From Linum tenue (lineage: Eukaryota > Streptophyta > Magnoliopsida > Malpighiales > Linaceae), in NCBI GenBank assembly GCA_946122785.1, contig CAMGYJ010000010.1, forward strand, positions 13,305,467 through 13,369,466: 64,000 bases of DNA, given 5' to 3'. Below the pieces are notes generated by a model. That model worked only from the letters and a program-made list of their open reading frames with translations. It ran no database searches and was not told the origin of the DNA. This document shows positions 11,165 through 20,877 of this stretch, in pieces. The translations under genes were made by a program, and so were the position numbers. Numbering within the stretch: the stretch's first letter is position 1; every line of letters starts with the position of its first letter.

Positions 11165-12789
11165 TTTCCTTCACTTCACGACCCAAAATTCACCGGAATC
11201 CTCTAAATCTTGCTGACAATGTTTGCATGATCAAAGTGGCCGGTTTGTAGGAGAATCTCGTGTTTATTGGCATTGACCTTGAATTGTTGCATGTGATCGA
11301 GTGTGTCCTATGATTATGACTCAGAGGTGCGTTAGGATAGTGCAAAATTTTAGTTCTCATGTGTGCAAAAATGATTGGATGTCTTGACTCGATTACTTGT
11401 TGATTACAATTGCCATGCATTGTGTTTTGTGAATTGGAATGAATGATTGGGTGACTAGGTAGCCATGTGAGTTTTGAGTCGATCGTTTTCTTATTGTGTG
11501 CTTAGATCCCTCTTACCATGGCGAGTAACATCACATTTGTCACTAGTGAGTATGATGGAGGCATAGGATTACTCCACGCCCAAATGTTGATTGTCCCGAA
11601 ATGCTTTATCCCCTAGTCAACCCCTTTGAGCATTGTGATTTTGGGGGTCGTTCTCTTGTAGGAGCTTTTTGCTTGTGAGCTTAATGGTGTTTGATAGAAC
11701 GACCCCCCATCCTTTCTTCGTGTCCATACATGAGTCGTCCTTGTGTCCGGAGCTCTCCCATTTGAGTTCCATTGAGGTTCTAAATAGGAGGATTGTGTGG
11801 GGTTCTTGCTAGGAATGAAACAGAAAAGAGTAGTGTTAGAGTGAGTTCTTAAAATGGAGCATTGGTTGTTAAATGCAATTTGGCAAGTGTTTTACTCTCT
11901 CGTACCCTCCTCAAAAATAAAAGAAAAAGAATCGAAAAAGAGGTAATAACACAAGGTAAATAAAGTAGAGAGAGCCACAAAAGAATCAAAGAGTATGCTC
12001 TAAGTGGGGTTTCTTGGCATTCAAACCATTGAAACCCCCACATTGTTTTAGAACTCCTTCACTACCAAGTTGAAATGCGATAGCAAGAGTAGACCGAGGA
12101 AAACCGCTTAAAGGTAGTTCATGATGGGTGATAGTTTGGAAGGGAGAAGCAAGGTTTTTGGCCGATGCTAGTGGCCATTGGTTTTAGGGAAGGTTCTTAG
12201 TCGAACCATAGAACCTTCGGGTTTAGGGTGAAGATATAGGACCTCACGATGTGTTTGCCACCACCCAAAAAGCTTTTCCCCCATGTCCAAGCCAATTTTC
12301 AGTCATTTGAACCTGTTTCTAAGATCTCTGGACAAGCTAGTGATGACAACCATCCTATGAACTCTAACATTTAGAGGTTCATGCGTGGTGAAGAGACGAT
12401 AGGTCTGAGTGTTGATGAGAGTGAGTGATTGATTCTTGCTTTGCATGAAATATCATACCCTAGTGAGGACCTTTGTTGCCCATTCGTTTGTTCCTTGGAC
12501 TTCAATGTTATGCATGGTTAGTTGTGATTGATAAGTGATTTTGTTGAGACTTGCATTAATTCATGAACAAGGTGACAACTTTTCGTTTGCCCGTTCTTGG
12601 TGACCTCGAATGTCGTGTGTGGTGCATGTCGGTATTGCTTGCAACGGTCCATGTGTTAATTGCCAATAGCCATTGAGATTCGCCACATTGTTCCCTTTGA
12701 TTTTTCCCCAAAGAATTTTGTTAGATTGAGATATTACCTTGTGTGAAATGGTTTGCTTGGGGACAAGCAAATGTCTACGTGTGGGAGAG
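11165..12789 (+). other. Element III non-coding 3' region
   Basis: No supported gene. From about 11455 it is homologous to the 3' regions of elements I and IV (the AGGTAGCCATGTGAG block). A weak A-rich-loop hairpin has arms at 11895-11905 and 11965-11974. GCTTG-GGGA-CAAGC at 12755-12768 precedes a mutated polypurine tract. Confidence 0.65.
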
Positions 12790-13365
12790 TGATTTGGGCC
12801 TAATTTTACAATTTCTATCCCAGTTTCTCTTTGACGTTTGTTGCAATTGAGCTCCAAAAGGGGTGGTTTTATGCTAGGTTTCTTGTGTTTTAGAGTGAGA
12901 AAGTTGGAAGGTGAAATGGAACCACAACTCGTGAACCAAGAAACGTCCGGAGGGGTTTCTAAGGTTACTAACGCCAAGCCTGTTCATGGTTGCTAAGACC
13001 ATGAACTGCAACCACAAACCGTGAACCCAAGAAGTGTAGCGATGCATTTTGATTCAACACACTGTGTTTAGGGACGCGTTTTGATGTTCACGGCCGTGAA
13101 CTGGGCACGATCTTAGTATAAAGAGCTAGCTGAAAGGAAGAAGAAGGGGGAGACCTGGTGGGAGAAAATTCTTCTTCTTCTTCTTCTTCTTCTTCTTCAT
13201 ATTTTCAGAGTGAGAAAGTCATGAACCGAAGAAGAGAAGAAACTTCATCTCCAAGCAAGGATTTGGGAATTCCTCCGCCAAAGGAGGATCTCTTCAACAC
13301 AAGGAGCAAGGCTTGCATCTTTTGATGGTTTTCCTTCTTCTCCCTTGTGTTTTCCCTTCTCCTAG
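12790..13365 (+). repeat. Element III 3' LTR, left part
   Basis: It begins TGATTTGGGCC after the polypurine tract. It carries GTTCACGGCCGTGAAC (a perfect 16-bp palindrome) near 13085 and half-sites upstream, then AGTATAAAGAG near 13117. A CTT microsatellite lies at about 13170-13198. Element I enters at 13366; the LTR resumes at 30616. Confidence 0.8.
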
Positions 13366-14691
13366 TGATAGACCGATAATTATACATGTTTTTACCCCTA
13401 TTCTGAGGCCGTTTGTGACGAGGAATCTCGTGTTTTAAGCCGATTTCACGCTAGGTTGTGTGTTTATGTCATATTTCAGGTCCCGGCGTTGGAATCGAGG
13501 CGGAGAAACGAGTTCTGGGTCGAAAGGAGCAAAGTTGGGACGGATAGGGCTGAAGGAGGGAAATACCCGGTCAGGTGGCCAAATACCCGACCGGGTATTC
13601 ACCACTTTTGGGCGCCCGAGAAGCAGAGAGGGGCCCGGGCACAGCAGCAAAATCCCCGGTCGGGGATTATGGCGATTGACCGGGGATTTTTCCCTTAAGC
13701 TAAACGGTGCGCTGCAGAGATACCCGGTCGAAACCCAAAATACCCGACCGGGTATCGCGACCAGGCAGCTGATTTAAGGAGGAAGAAGGCCAACATTGAA
13801 GGGTTCCGAGTTTTTGAGAGAGAAATCGATTCCTAGAGAGAGAAAGCGACGAACCAGAGTTCCCAAGCGCCATAGATCGATCTTCAACACCATTGGAGCC
13901 CATCTTGAGCTTGGAGAAGTGCGATTAAACGTCCAGGAGCAGGAATCCGACTTCACAGTATGATTTCCGTGTCCGAATCTGCTTTTGCTTCCTTCTCTAT
14001 GGAGTAGTTTCCCCATTCATCTGGGTATGGAGAACCCTAGATTTGTATGCTAGGTCTGATTGTATGAACCCAAGTACAGAGTTTGTGAATTGATTATATT
14101 CGATTGAGGTTTGAATGATTGAATGACTTGAATCCTGATCAAATTCCTGTTGTTTCTGCTTTAACCTAGAATGAGAATATCTGCCTAGGTTGATAGAGTA
14201 TCCTTAATCGAAGGTGGCGAATTGGTGACTTTAGTCGAGAAGCCAATTCGCTATTCTGTACCGAAGTTAATTCGGTAGTGGAGGTTTGGTTCATTAGGGC
14301 CTCAATCTGTTTACTCCGGTGGAGGTTAGTCTCCCGCTAGAGACTCAGATTGAGAGGGTCTGGAGACCTTTAGTCGAGACTTCAGGCTAATTGAGAACCT
14401 TCCGCAGTATAACTTTCATGAAAACTGAACTTGGTAATTACAATCCGACTTAACTGCAGTCTAGGGGGAACCATACCCGGGTGACCTCTCTTGACTTGAT
14501 AACAAACCGTTTACTTGCTTTTTGTTTTGTTTGCTTGAGTTGCACTAAAAGTTCACCGCTAAATAACAAGAATTCACCGAGTAGTCATCACATCTAGGAC
14601 CCGGGTTGACATTAAAACCGGACCCGCTATACTACACTTTAGGAAGTGGTTATACTTGGCCATTTTCTAGGGTGACAGTAACAGCGAGTCA
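13366..14691 (+). repeat. Element I 5' LTR
   Basis: 1326 bp, TGATAGACCG to GCGAGTCA. The array of AATACCCGACCGGGTATT type lies at about 13562-13757, then GCTGATTTAAGG near 13770 as a TATA-like box, then a leader with a donor-like GGGTATGG at 14023. The body downstream of the array is close to the LTR of element IV, but the array is different. Confidence 0.9.
13562..13757 (+). promoter_or_regulatory. Palindrome array in LTR I (AATACCCG-AC-CGGGTATT type)
   Basis: Arms AATACCCG and CGGGTATT around a 2-bp spacer occur whole near 13590 and in part at 13562, 13650-13690 and 13722-13757. A TATTTAA-like box follows within about 20 bp. The 3' LTR repeats it at 29473-29683. Confidence 0.65.
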
Positions 14692-14697
14692 AGTTTT

Positions 14698-14715
14698 TGC
14701 CGCCGTTGCCGGGGA
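14698..14715 (+). other. Primer binding site of element I, tRNA-Asp type, one mismatch
   Basis: TGCCGCCGTTGCCGGGGA, seven bases after the LTR, differs by one base from the TGGCGCC form in elements II and IV. Confidence 0.8.
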
Positions 14716-14839
14716 CGGCTAGGTTGTTGAAGAAAAGTGATTTCTGTTACTTTAGCATTTTCATTTTTTGCATTGAGTTTCTGTTCTTCCCACTTGTGCC
14801 TTCACGGGTTTGCATTGCTTGATTGTGTGCAGCTAGTGC

Positions 14840-15524
14840 ATGACCCGTAGCCAGTCGGGAGGTTTACTGCCGTTGAATCCTGAGATTGAGCGCACCTGCA
14901 ACCAACTTCGGGGACAACAGCGAGCTAGACTGGCTACGGTGGAGCGCCGAGACGGCCAATTGACCAGCGACTCCGAGGACGAGCACGAGATGGAAGGCGA
15001 TCAGAAACCGCCTCCTCAGAACCAGATCCTGGGGAACGACCAACATCCCCAGGGAGCTGGCCACCATCATCATCCACCACCACCGGGTCCCACCTTGGAG
15101 TACTACTATACTCCATGGATTGCTGACATCCGCCCGGTCATCCTCTATCCACCCATCCCAGCAAATAACTTCGAGATCAAGCCAGGCTGGATTCAGCTCA
15201 TCACATCCTCTATCCAGTTCCATGGTTTGAAGGATGAGGAAGCCCGGGCACACCTTTCCCGTTTTCTGCAGCTGACAAACGGGTTCAAGCTGAATGGTGT
15301 TCCGGATGATGCAATCCGCCTTCACCTCTTCCCCCATTCTCTGGCGGGGAATGCTAAGAGGTGGTTGGAGACCCAGCCCCCATTGTCCATCACCTCTTGG
15401 GACGATCTGGCTGACAAGTTCGTGCACCGGTATTATCCGGCATCGAAGACCACGGAGATCCAGAGGGAGATCACTCACTTCCGCCAAGAGCCAGATGAGT
15501 CCCTTCGTGATGCATGGGAGCGGT
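14840..15524 (+). pseudogene. Element I gag, N-terminal part
   Basis: The ATG at 14840 follows an acceptor-like GTGTGCAG by seven bases, as in element IV. The product begins MTRSQSGGLLPLNPE. After an acidic, proline-rich N-terminus comes the capsid-like domain: FHGLKDEEARAHLSRFLQL, LFPHSLAGNAKRWLE and a DESLRDAWER motif (near residues 217-226) of the retrotransposon Gag family. It is nearly identical to the element IV Gag over this region. Element II interrupts it at 15525. The ORF then resumes at 20878 after the duplicated GCGGT. Gag forms the particle shell in the cytoplasm and packages the RNA; this dependent element keeps a gag of its own. Confidence 0.85.
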
Positions 15525-16847
15525 TGATGACTCGGTATTTGCACATGTTTTCCCCTTTGTTTCTTGATTGTTTGAGCTTGAATTATCGTGTATTTGGCCT
15601 ATTTTATGCTAGGTTGTGTTCCTTTGTCCCATTTCAGGTCCTAGCACATAAAGTGAAGCATAGGCGTAAGTTTCAAGTCAATCAGAGATCAATTGACGAT
15701 TCGAGAGAAGAAACTCGGGCATGACCTGAAGAAGAATGGATTTCTACCTCACTTTATGGACAAAGAATCATGCAAGCTTGTTATGAAAAGAAAGAGGACG
15801 AGACTACGAGCGTCTGGGATCAAACGGCGACTGAATCGGAGGTCAAACGAGCTCAAACGAGATCAACGAAGCTTAGGAGTGCATGCTGGAAATTGTGCAC
15901 GGCCAGAACCTCAATTTGCACGGCCGTGCAAGTAGGGGGTGCGAGTTTCAGCGGGTATAAAAGCTGTTTTGCGATTTTTGGAGAGAGGGAGCTGGGTTTT
16001 GGATCCCAAACACCCAAGGGACGAACCCTAGAGAGAGAGAGCGACTTGGGAACATTCTTGGAGCTATTTTGGAGGATTTCTTCGCCATTGGAGCTCGGGA
16101 ATCAAGCTTGGAGATGGAGATTGAAGATCTAGATCAGATTTCTGCAGTCTCTCTCTTCTCTATGGAGTAACTTCCCTTCACTTAGGTTTTGAGGAACCCT
16201 AGTTCCATGAGTTAGGATCTTTCTTGTATGAAGTTTTGGATGCTTTATTGTTTGATTATAATCGATTGAGGCATGATTTATTGAGTCAATTGAATCTTGA
16301 TCAAATTCTCTTGATTTTTGCTTTAACCTATGATAGATAGAATCTGATTAGGTTGTTAGAGTCCCTTCATTCGATAGTAGGAGATTGGCTATACGAGAGT
16401 TAGCCAGTTTACTGCTTTGTACTGGAATCCAATTCCGGTAGTGGAGTTCTGTGTTCATAGCCTCAGCTTTCTATCCTGGTGAAGACTAGTCGTCTGCCGG
16501 GTAGTTGGACTGAGAGGGCTTGGTCAGCTTAAGAGATTCCAAGCTAATTTAGGATCTTCCGCAGTTTAATCAACAGTAGATCAACCAAAGGTTATTGCAA
16601 CTTGGACCTAATTGAGGAGCTAGGGGGAATCATACCTAAGTGAGTTCCCAACTTGTAATTAGTAGAGTAATCAGTAGAGTAGTTTATCAATCAATCCTTA
16701 ATCTAGTTTGCTAGATAATGAACTGAAGCTGAGTAATAGTAACTCTAGAGACCCGTGGATTCGATATTTATTACTTGTGCCACTATACTGCAGTCCCTTT
16801 CATTGGTTACACTTGGCCATTGTTAGGTGTTGTGTTTTGGCGAGTCA
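15525..16847 (+). repeat. Element II 5' LTR
   Basis: 1323 bp. The perfect 16-bp palindrome TTGCACGGCCGTGCAA lies near 15915, with a half-site (GTGCACGGCC) before it, and GGGTATAAAAGC follows near 15953. A donor-like TTAGGTTTTG occurs near 16183. Confidence 0.92.
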
Positions 16848-16853
16848 AGTTTT

Positions 16854-16871
16854 TGGCGCCGTTGCCGGGGA
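16854..16871 (+). other. Primer binding site of element II, tRNA-Asp type
   Basis: TGGCGCCGTTGCCGGGGA, intact, seven bases after the LTR. Confidence 0.9.
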
Positions 16872-16984
16872 CTTTCTAGATTATTAGGAAAGGCAGAAGT
16901 TTGTTACTTTAGCGTTTTTCTTTTTGTTCTCCACCCTTGCTTTTCACTTGGGTGTTTTTGTTTTTGTTGGTGCAGATCTGAATC

Positions 16985-18181
16985 ATGGATCCTCATGGCT
17001 TCTCCAATCATTGGGGGTATCCACCACCATCCGAGTGGTCTTACCCCGAGACTCCCTTTAGCAATCAAGGAGGAGAAGACTATGGATTCGGGTTCCAGTA
17101 CCAACCCCCTTTCTACGGAGAACAACCAGACCCCTGGGCATATCAAGAACAACCTCATTACCAAGAAGAATTTCTCCCACAACCAGAAGGGCCATTGGAG
17201 CTGGAGTTACCCATGGCGGCCTTCACGGGCCATTCTGCAGAGCCATGCTACACTCCACAACCAGATCCAAACTATGAATTGAGGCTTCTCATGGAGCAGT
17301 TTGCTCGAGACTGTGAGAGATCATGCTCCAGGATGGATCATTGTGTCCAGGCCTATCGTGAAACAGAGGAGATCCTCCTGAGCCTTAAAAAGAGCGTCGA
17401 TGATCTTGAGCGATCTTGTGCACAACCTGCTCTAGATCACCCTTATGTTACCATACTAGAAGAGGAGGAGGAAGAAGAAGAAGGCTACAAGGACATTGTG
17501 GAGCACACTGAAGTTGTCACGGAGAGCTCCCGTGATGATCATGATCAGGAATGTCCTGTCGTAGCCGACCACACCTTCCCACATCCCAAACTGAGCTTTG
17601 AAGAGGCGGGCAAGAGTGAGGAGATGCAAGAAGATCTCATGAAAGAAATTGCTTGGAAACTTGCTCTCCAATCCGTGCTAGAAGAAGAAGAAGAGCGAGA
17701 AAGGGTGCAGAAAGAAGTTGTGGAGGATGAAGAAAATGAAGCAGAAGGAGTTCTTGATCATTTCCCAGGGGTGATACCACATGAAGAAGAAAGGGAGGTT
17801 GAAGGAGAAATTGGCGTCCAGGCTGAGGACGGAGTTAAGGTGGAAGAGGCCTGCACCGGCCATGAGTTACATGTGATATCTCCACCAAACTTCGAGGAGC
17901 TGCTTGGCAAGGACCCATTTGCAGTGTCTCTTTGCCAGACCAAGGCCACATCGACATCGGTCCCTCTTGGTGGACGCGATGGTGGCCAATCGATGCTGTC
18001 TTATCTGGTTTGGGGCAATGAGACGAGAGAAGAGAAGAAGAGGTCTCGAGGGTGGAGACTTCATCTGCATCAAGTACATGAGCCTTCATCACCTGCCACA
18101 CCACATGCTTGTGACTTGAGACTCCACCTCATAGATGAGAACCTCAACTTCAAGGAGGTTCTAGCATGGACCGAAACTTAG
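16985..18181 (+). CDS. Unrecognised 398-residue acidic ORF of element II
   Basis: This is the only intact long ORF in the window's young elements. The ATG lies 9 bases after an acceptor-like TTGGTGCAG, the position gag takes in elements I and IV. Residues 1-85 are rich in Pro, Tyr, Gln and Trp. About 96-150 is a likely helical, coiled-coil-prone segment (LRLLMEQFARDCERSC, then ETEEILLSLKKSVDDLERS). About 158-166 is a run of Glu, and 215-290 is highly charged with more Glu runs. I see no zinc knuckle, protease, RT or integrase motif, signal peptide or membrane segment. The stop is followed by the AGGCAA hairpin that follows gag-pol in related elements. By position it replaces Gag and may help packaging or particle assembly; that is inference. 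It could also be captured host sequence. The function is unknown. Confidence 0.8.
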   Translation: MDPHGFSNHWGYPPPSEWSYPETPFSNQGGEDYGFGFQYQPPFYGEQPDPWAYQEQPHYQEEFLPQPEGPLELELPMAAFTGHSAEPCYTPQPDPNYELRLLMEQFARDCERSCSRMDHCVQAYRETEEILLSLKKSVDDLERSCAQPALDHPYVTILEEEEEEEEGYKDIVEHTEVVTESSRDDHDQECPVVADHTFPHPKLSFEEAGKSEEMQEDLMKEIAWKLALQSVLEEEEERERVQKEVVEDEENEAEGVLDHFPGVIPHEEEREVEGEIGVQAEDGVKVEEACTGHELHVISPPNFEELLGKDPFAVSLCQTKATSTSVPLGGRDGGQSMLSYLVWGNETREEKKRSRGWRLHLHQVHEPSSPATPHACDLRLHLIDENLNFKEVLAWTET

Positions 18182-19529
18182 GAGCCATCGTCCGGCTCAC
18201 GACGTGAAAGAAGCGCTTGTTGGGAGGCAACCCAACCAGTCGGTTTGCATTTCTTTCTCTATTTCTCCTCGGTTGAGTCAGTTTTGTTATTTGATTTTAG
18301 AGTCAATAACTCAACCTTTGTGAGATTTTGTGTGGTGTTTGTGTTCTGATCACTCTCTCTTCCTGGAATGCACCGCCTGCCCCGTCCATCATCATTCACC
18401 CTTGATCTGGTAACTTCGTTCTACCCTCCTTATCTTTCCTCCATTGAGGACAATGTCGTGCTTAAGTGTGGGGGGGTGTTCGATTATGTATGCGGGTGAA
18501 TGTTTGGCTGTTTGTGTGCTTGGAGCCTAGTCCACTGTCCAAATTTTTAAATTTGAGGGCTCCAAGTACGTGTTTCCTTGCAAATTGCCTACTCAGTATG
18601 CTTTGAATTGACAGTCTCTATAGTAATGTGCAACCTAGGGAGGTAGTGTAGCACTATGGAGGATGTTGAAGTATAAGATTTTTCCTATCTAGCTCTCTGT
18701 TGTGCCAGTTGATTTTGTGAATTAGTGGAGCTAAGACCGTTGAATTCATGCGGTAATGGTGACTCTGTTTGGATTGTGTTATGAACTCGTGTATCGAACA
18801 GGGTGCTCATGTGGAAAATGGAAAGCAGTTGGTCCTCCATGTCGAAATCATTGAAATCTTAAACATGGGGTAAGCCCAACGTGTGTGGCACCGTTCATTG
18901 CACAAAATCGGGTTTTGGAAGAGATTTTAGTGATCCTTAGTGGGGTACTCCTACAAGGTGAAGCTAAGCTGTCTCTAGTACAAGTAAAACTTCCACCCGT
19001 TGAGCGGTTTGCCTACTCGAGGATGTGTTTTTAAGGGCACGGATAGAGCTTCCGACCCCCCTTAATTCCATTGACCCTCCACACGAGTTGAGGAAAAGGA
19101 GTTAAAAGAAGTACCCTGGCGAGCGCCAGGTGTACAGAAATTGCTCTTGCTCGACTAATAAGGGTCGACCGTGCAAAAGACTGCAGTTGGAACCCCTGCT
19201 AAGTGAAAGAAAAAAAAAAACAAGGAAAATGTGAATGAAAGTGCAAAAAGGGCTTCCAACGGTGAAATGAAGTGAAAGAGCACCCCGGTACAACGAGTCC
19301 TTGGTTGTGAATGGTGTGAGTCCCTTTATCCATGAACTGACTGTCTTACTTCTACTATTTCTCATGATCCTGGCTTGAGTCTAGTACTCGCATTGAGAGA
19401 GATAGGGAACATCTTAGAAGACCAGTTGACCTCGTAAGCTGCTATATGATCTAGGAAATCCTCTACCGACGATCGGGGTTGTATGTTGCTATAGAGCTCT
19501 GGAGAGCTGCATTGGTTTGAGTTAGGTTT
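18182..19529 (+). other. Element II non-coding 3' region
   Basis: No env-position ORF and no internal palindrome array. A purine tract at 18461-18477 precedes a bipartite hairpin (CTTGGAGCC 18519-18527, GGCTCCAAG 18558-18566). An A-rich-loop hairpin has arms at 19186-19197 and 19249-19260, complementary at 11 of 12 positions. Confidence 0.65.
18219..18236 (+). other. Post-stop hairpin (AGGCAA loop), element II version
   Basis: GTTGGG-AGGCAA-CCCAAC. Compared with GTGGGG/CCCCAC in the other elements, both arms have changed so that pairing is kept. Confidence 0.65.
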
Positions 19530-19566
19530 GCTTGGGGACAAGCAAATAGTTAAGTGTGGGGGGATT
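19530..19566 (+). other. Tetraloop hairpin and polypurine tract of element II
   Basis: GCTTG-GGGA-CAAGC at 19530-19543, then TTAAGTGTGGGGGGA up to the LTR. Confidence 0.8.
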
Positions 19567-20877
19567 TGATGACTCGGTATTTGCACATGTTTTCCCCTTT
19601 GTTTCTTGATTGTTTGAGCTTGAATTATCGTGTATTTGGCCTATTTTATGCTAGGTTGTGTTCCTTTGTCCCATTTCAGGTCCTAGCACATAAAGTGAAG
19701 CATAGGCGTAAGTTTCAAGTCAATCAGAGATCAATTGACGATTCGAGAGAAGAAACTCGGGCATGACCTGAAGAAGAATGGATTTCTACCTCACTTTATG
19801 GACAAAGAATCATGCAAGCTTGTTATGAAAAGAAAGAGGACGAGACTACGAGCGTCTGGGATCAAACGGCGACTGAATCGGAGGTCAAACGAGCTCAAAC
19901 GAGATCAACGAAGCTTAGGAGTGCATGCTGGAAATTGTGCACGGCCAGAACCTCAATTTGCACGGCCGTGCAAGTAGGGGGTGCGAGTTTCAGCGGGTAT
20001 AAAAGCTGTTTTGCGATTTTTGGAGAGAGGGAGCTGGGTTTTGGATCCCAAACACCCAAGGGACGAACCCTAGAGAGAGAGAGCGACTTGGGAACATTCT
20101 TGGAGCTATTTTGGAGGATTTCTTCGCCATTGGAGCTCGGGAATCAAGCTTGGAGATGGAGATTGAAGATCTAGATCAGATTTCTGCAGTCTCTCTCTTC
20201 TCTATGGAGTAACTTCCCTTCACTTAGGTTTTGAGGAACCCTAGTTCCATGAGTTAGGATCTTTCTTGTATGAAGTTTTGGATGCTTTATTGTTTGATTA
20301 TAATCGATTGAGGCATGATTTATTGAGTCAATTGAATCTTGATCAAATTCTCTTGATTTTTGCTTTAACCTATGATAGATAGAATCTGATTAGGTTGTTA
20401 GAGTCCCTTCATTCGATAGTAGGAGATTGGCTATACGAGAGTTAGCCAGTTTACTGCTTTGTACTGGAATCCAATTCCGGTAGTGGAGTTCTGTGTTCAT
20501 AGCCTCAGCTTTCTATCCTGGTGAAGACTAGTCGTCTGCCGGGAAGTTGGACTGAGAGGGCTTGGTCAGCTTAAGAGATTCCAAGCTAATTTAGGATCTT
20601 CCGCAGTTTAATCAACAGTAGATCAACCAAAGGTTATTGCAACTTGGACCTAATTGAGGAGCTAGGGGGAATCATACCTAAGTGAGTTCCCAACTTGTAA
20701 TTAGTAGAGTAGTTTATCAATCAATCCTTAATCTAGTTTGCTAGATAATGAACTGAAGCTGAGTAATAGTAACTCTAGAGACCCGTGGATTCGATATTTA
20801 TTACTTGTGCCACTATACTGCAGTCCCTTTCATTGGTTACACTTGGCCATTGTTAGGTGTTGTGTTTTGGCGAGTCA
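19567..20877 (+). repeat. Element II 3' LTR
   Basis: 1311 bp, almost identical to 15525-16847. I see one substitution near 20543 and one 12-bp difference in a short tandem repeat near 20706. GCGGT follows. Confidence 0.92.

Larger units (their letters stand above)
15525..20877 (+). mobile_element. Element II: young non-autonomous LTR element with a novel ORF
   Basis: LTRs run TGATGACTCG to CGAGTCA. The target duplication GCGGT lies at 15520-15524 and 20878-20882, inside the gag of element I. The LTRs appear to differ by only one substitution and one 12-bp indel, so this is the most recent insertion in the window. The primer site and polypurine tract are intact. The internal region holds a single ORF of 398 codons with no recognised gag or pol domain, then structured non-coding sequence. 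It would need Gag, RT and integrase in trans. Confidence 0.92.

Noticed and set aside
13170..13198. CTT microsatellite as a regulatory element
   Set aside because: A simple repeat in the LTR leader; the related LTR at 31455 has only a short version, so no function is claimed.
14864..15544. 226-codon minus-strand ORF (and the similar one at 37782-38405)
   Set aside because: Antisense to the gag capsid region, which explains its conservation between elements I and IV.
15693..16132. Identical ORFs at 15693-16132 and 19735-20174
   Set aside because: They lie inside the two LTRs of element II, overlapping palindrome and TATA region; identity reflects LTR identity and not coding.
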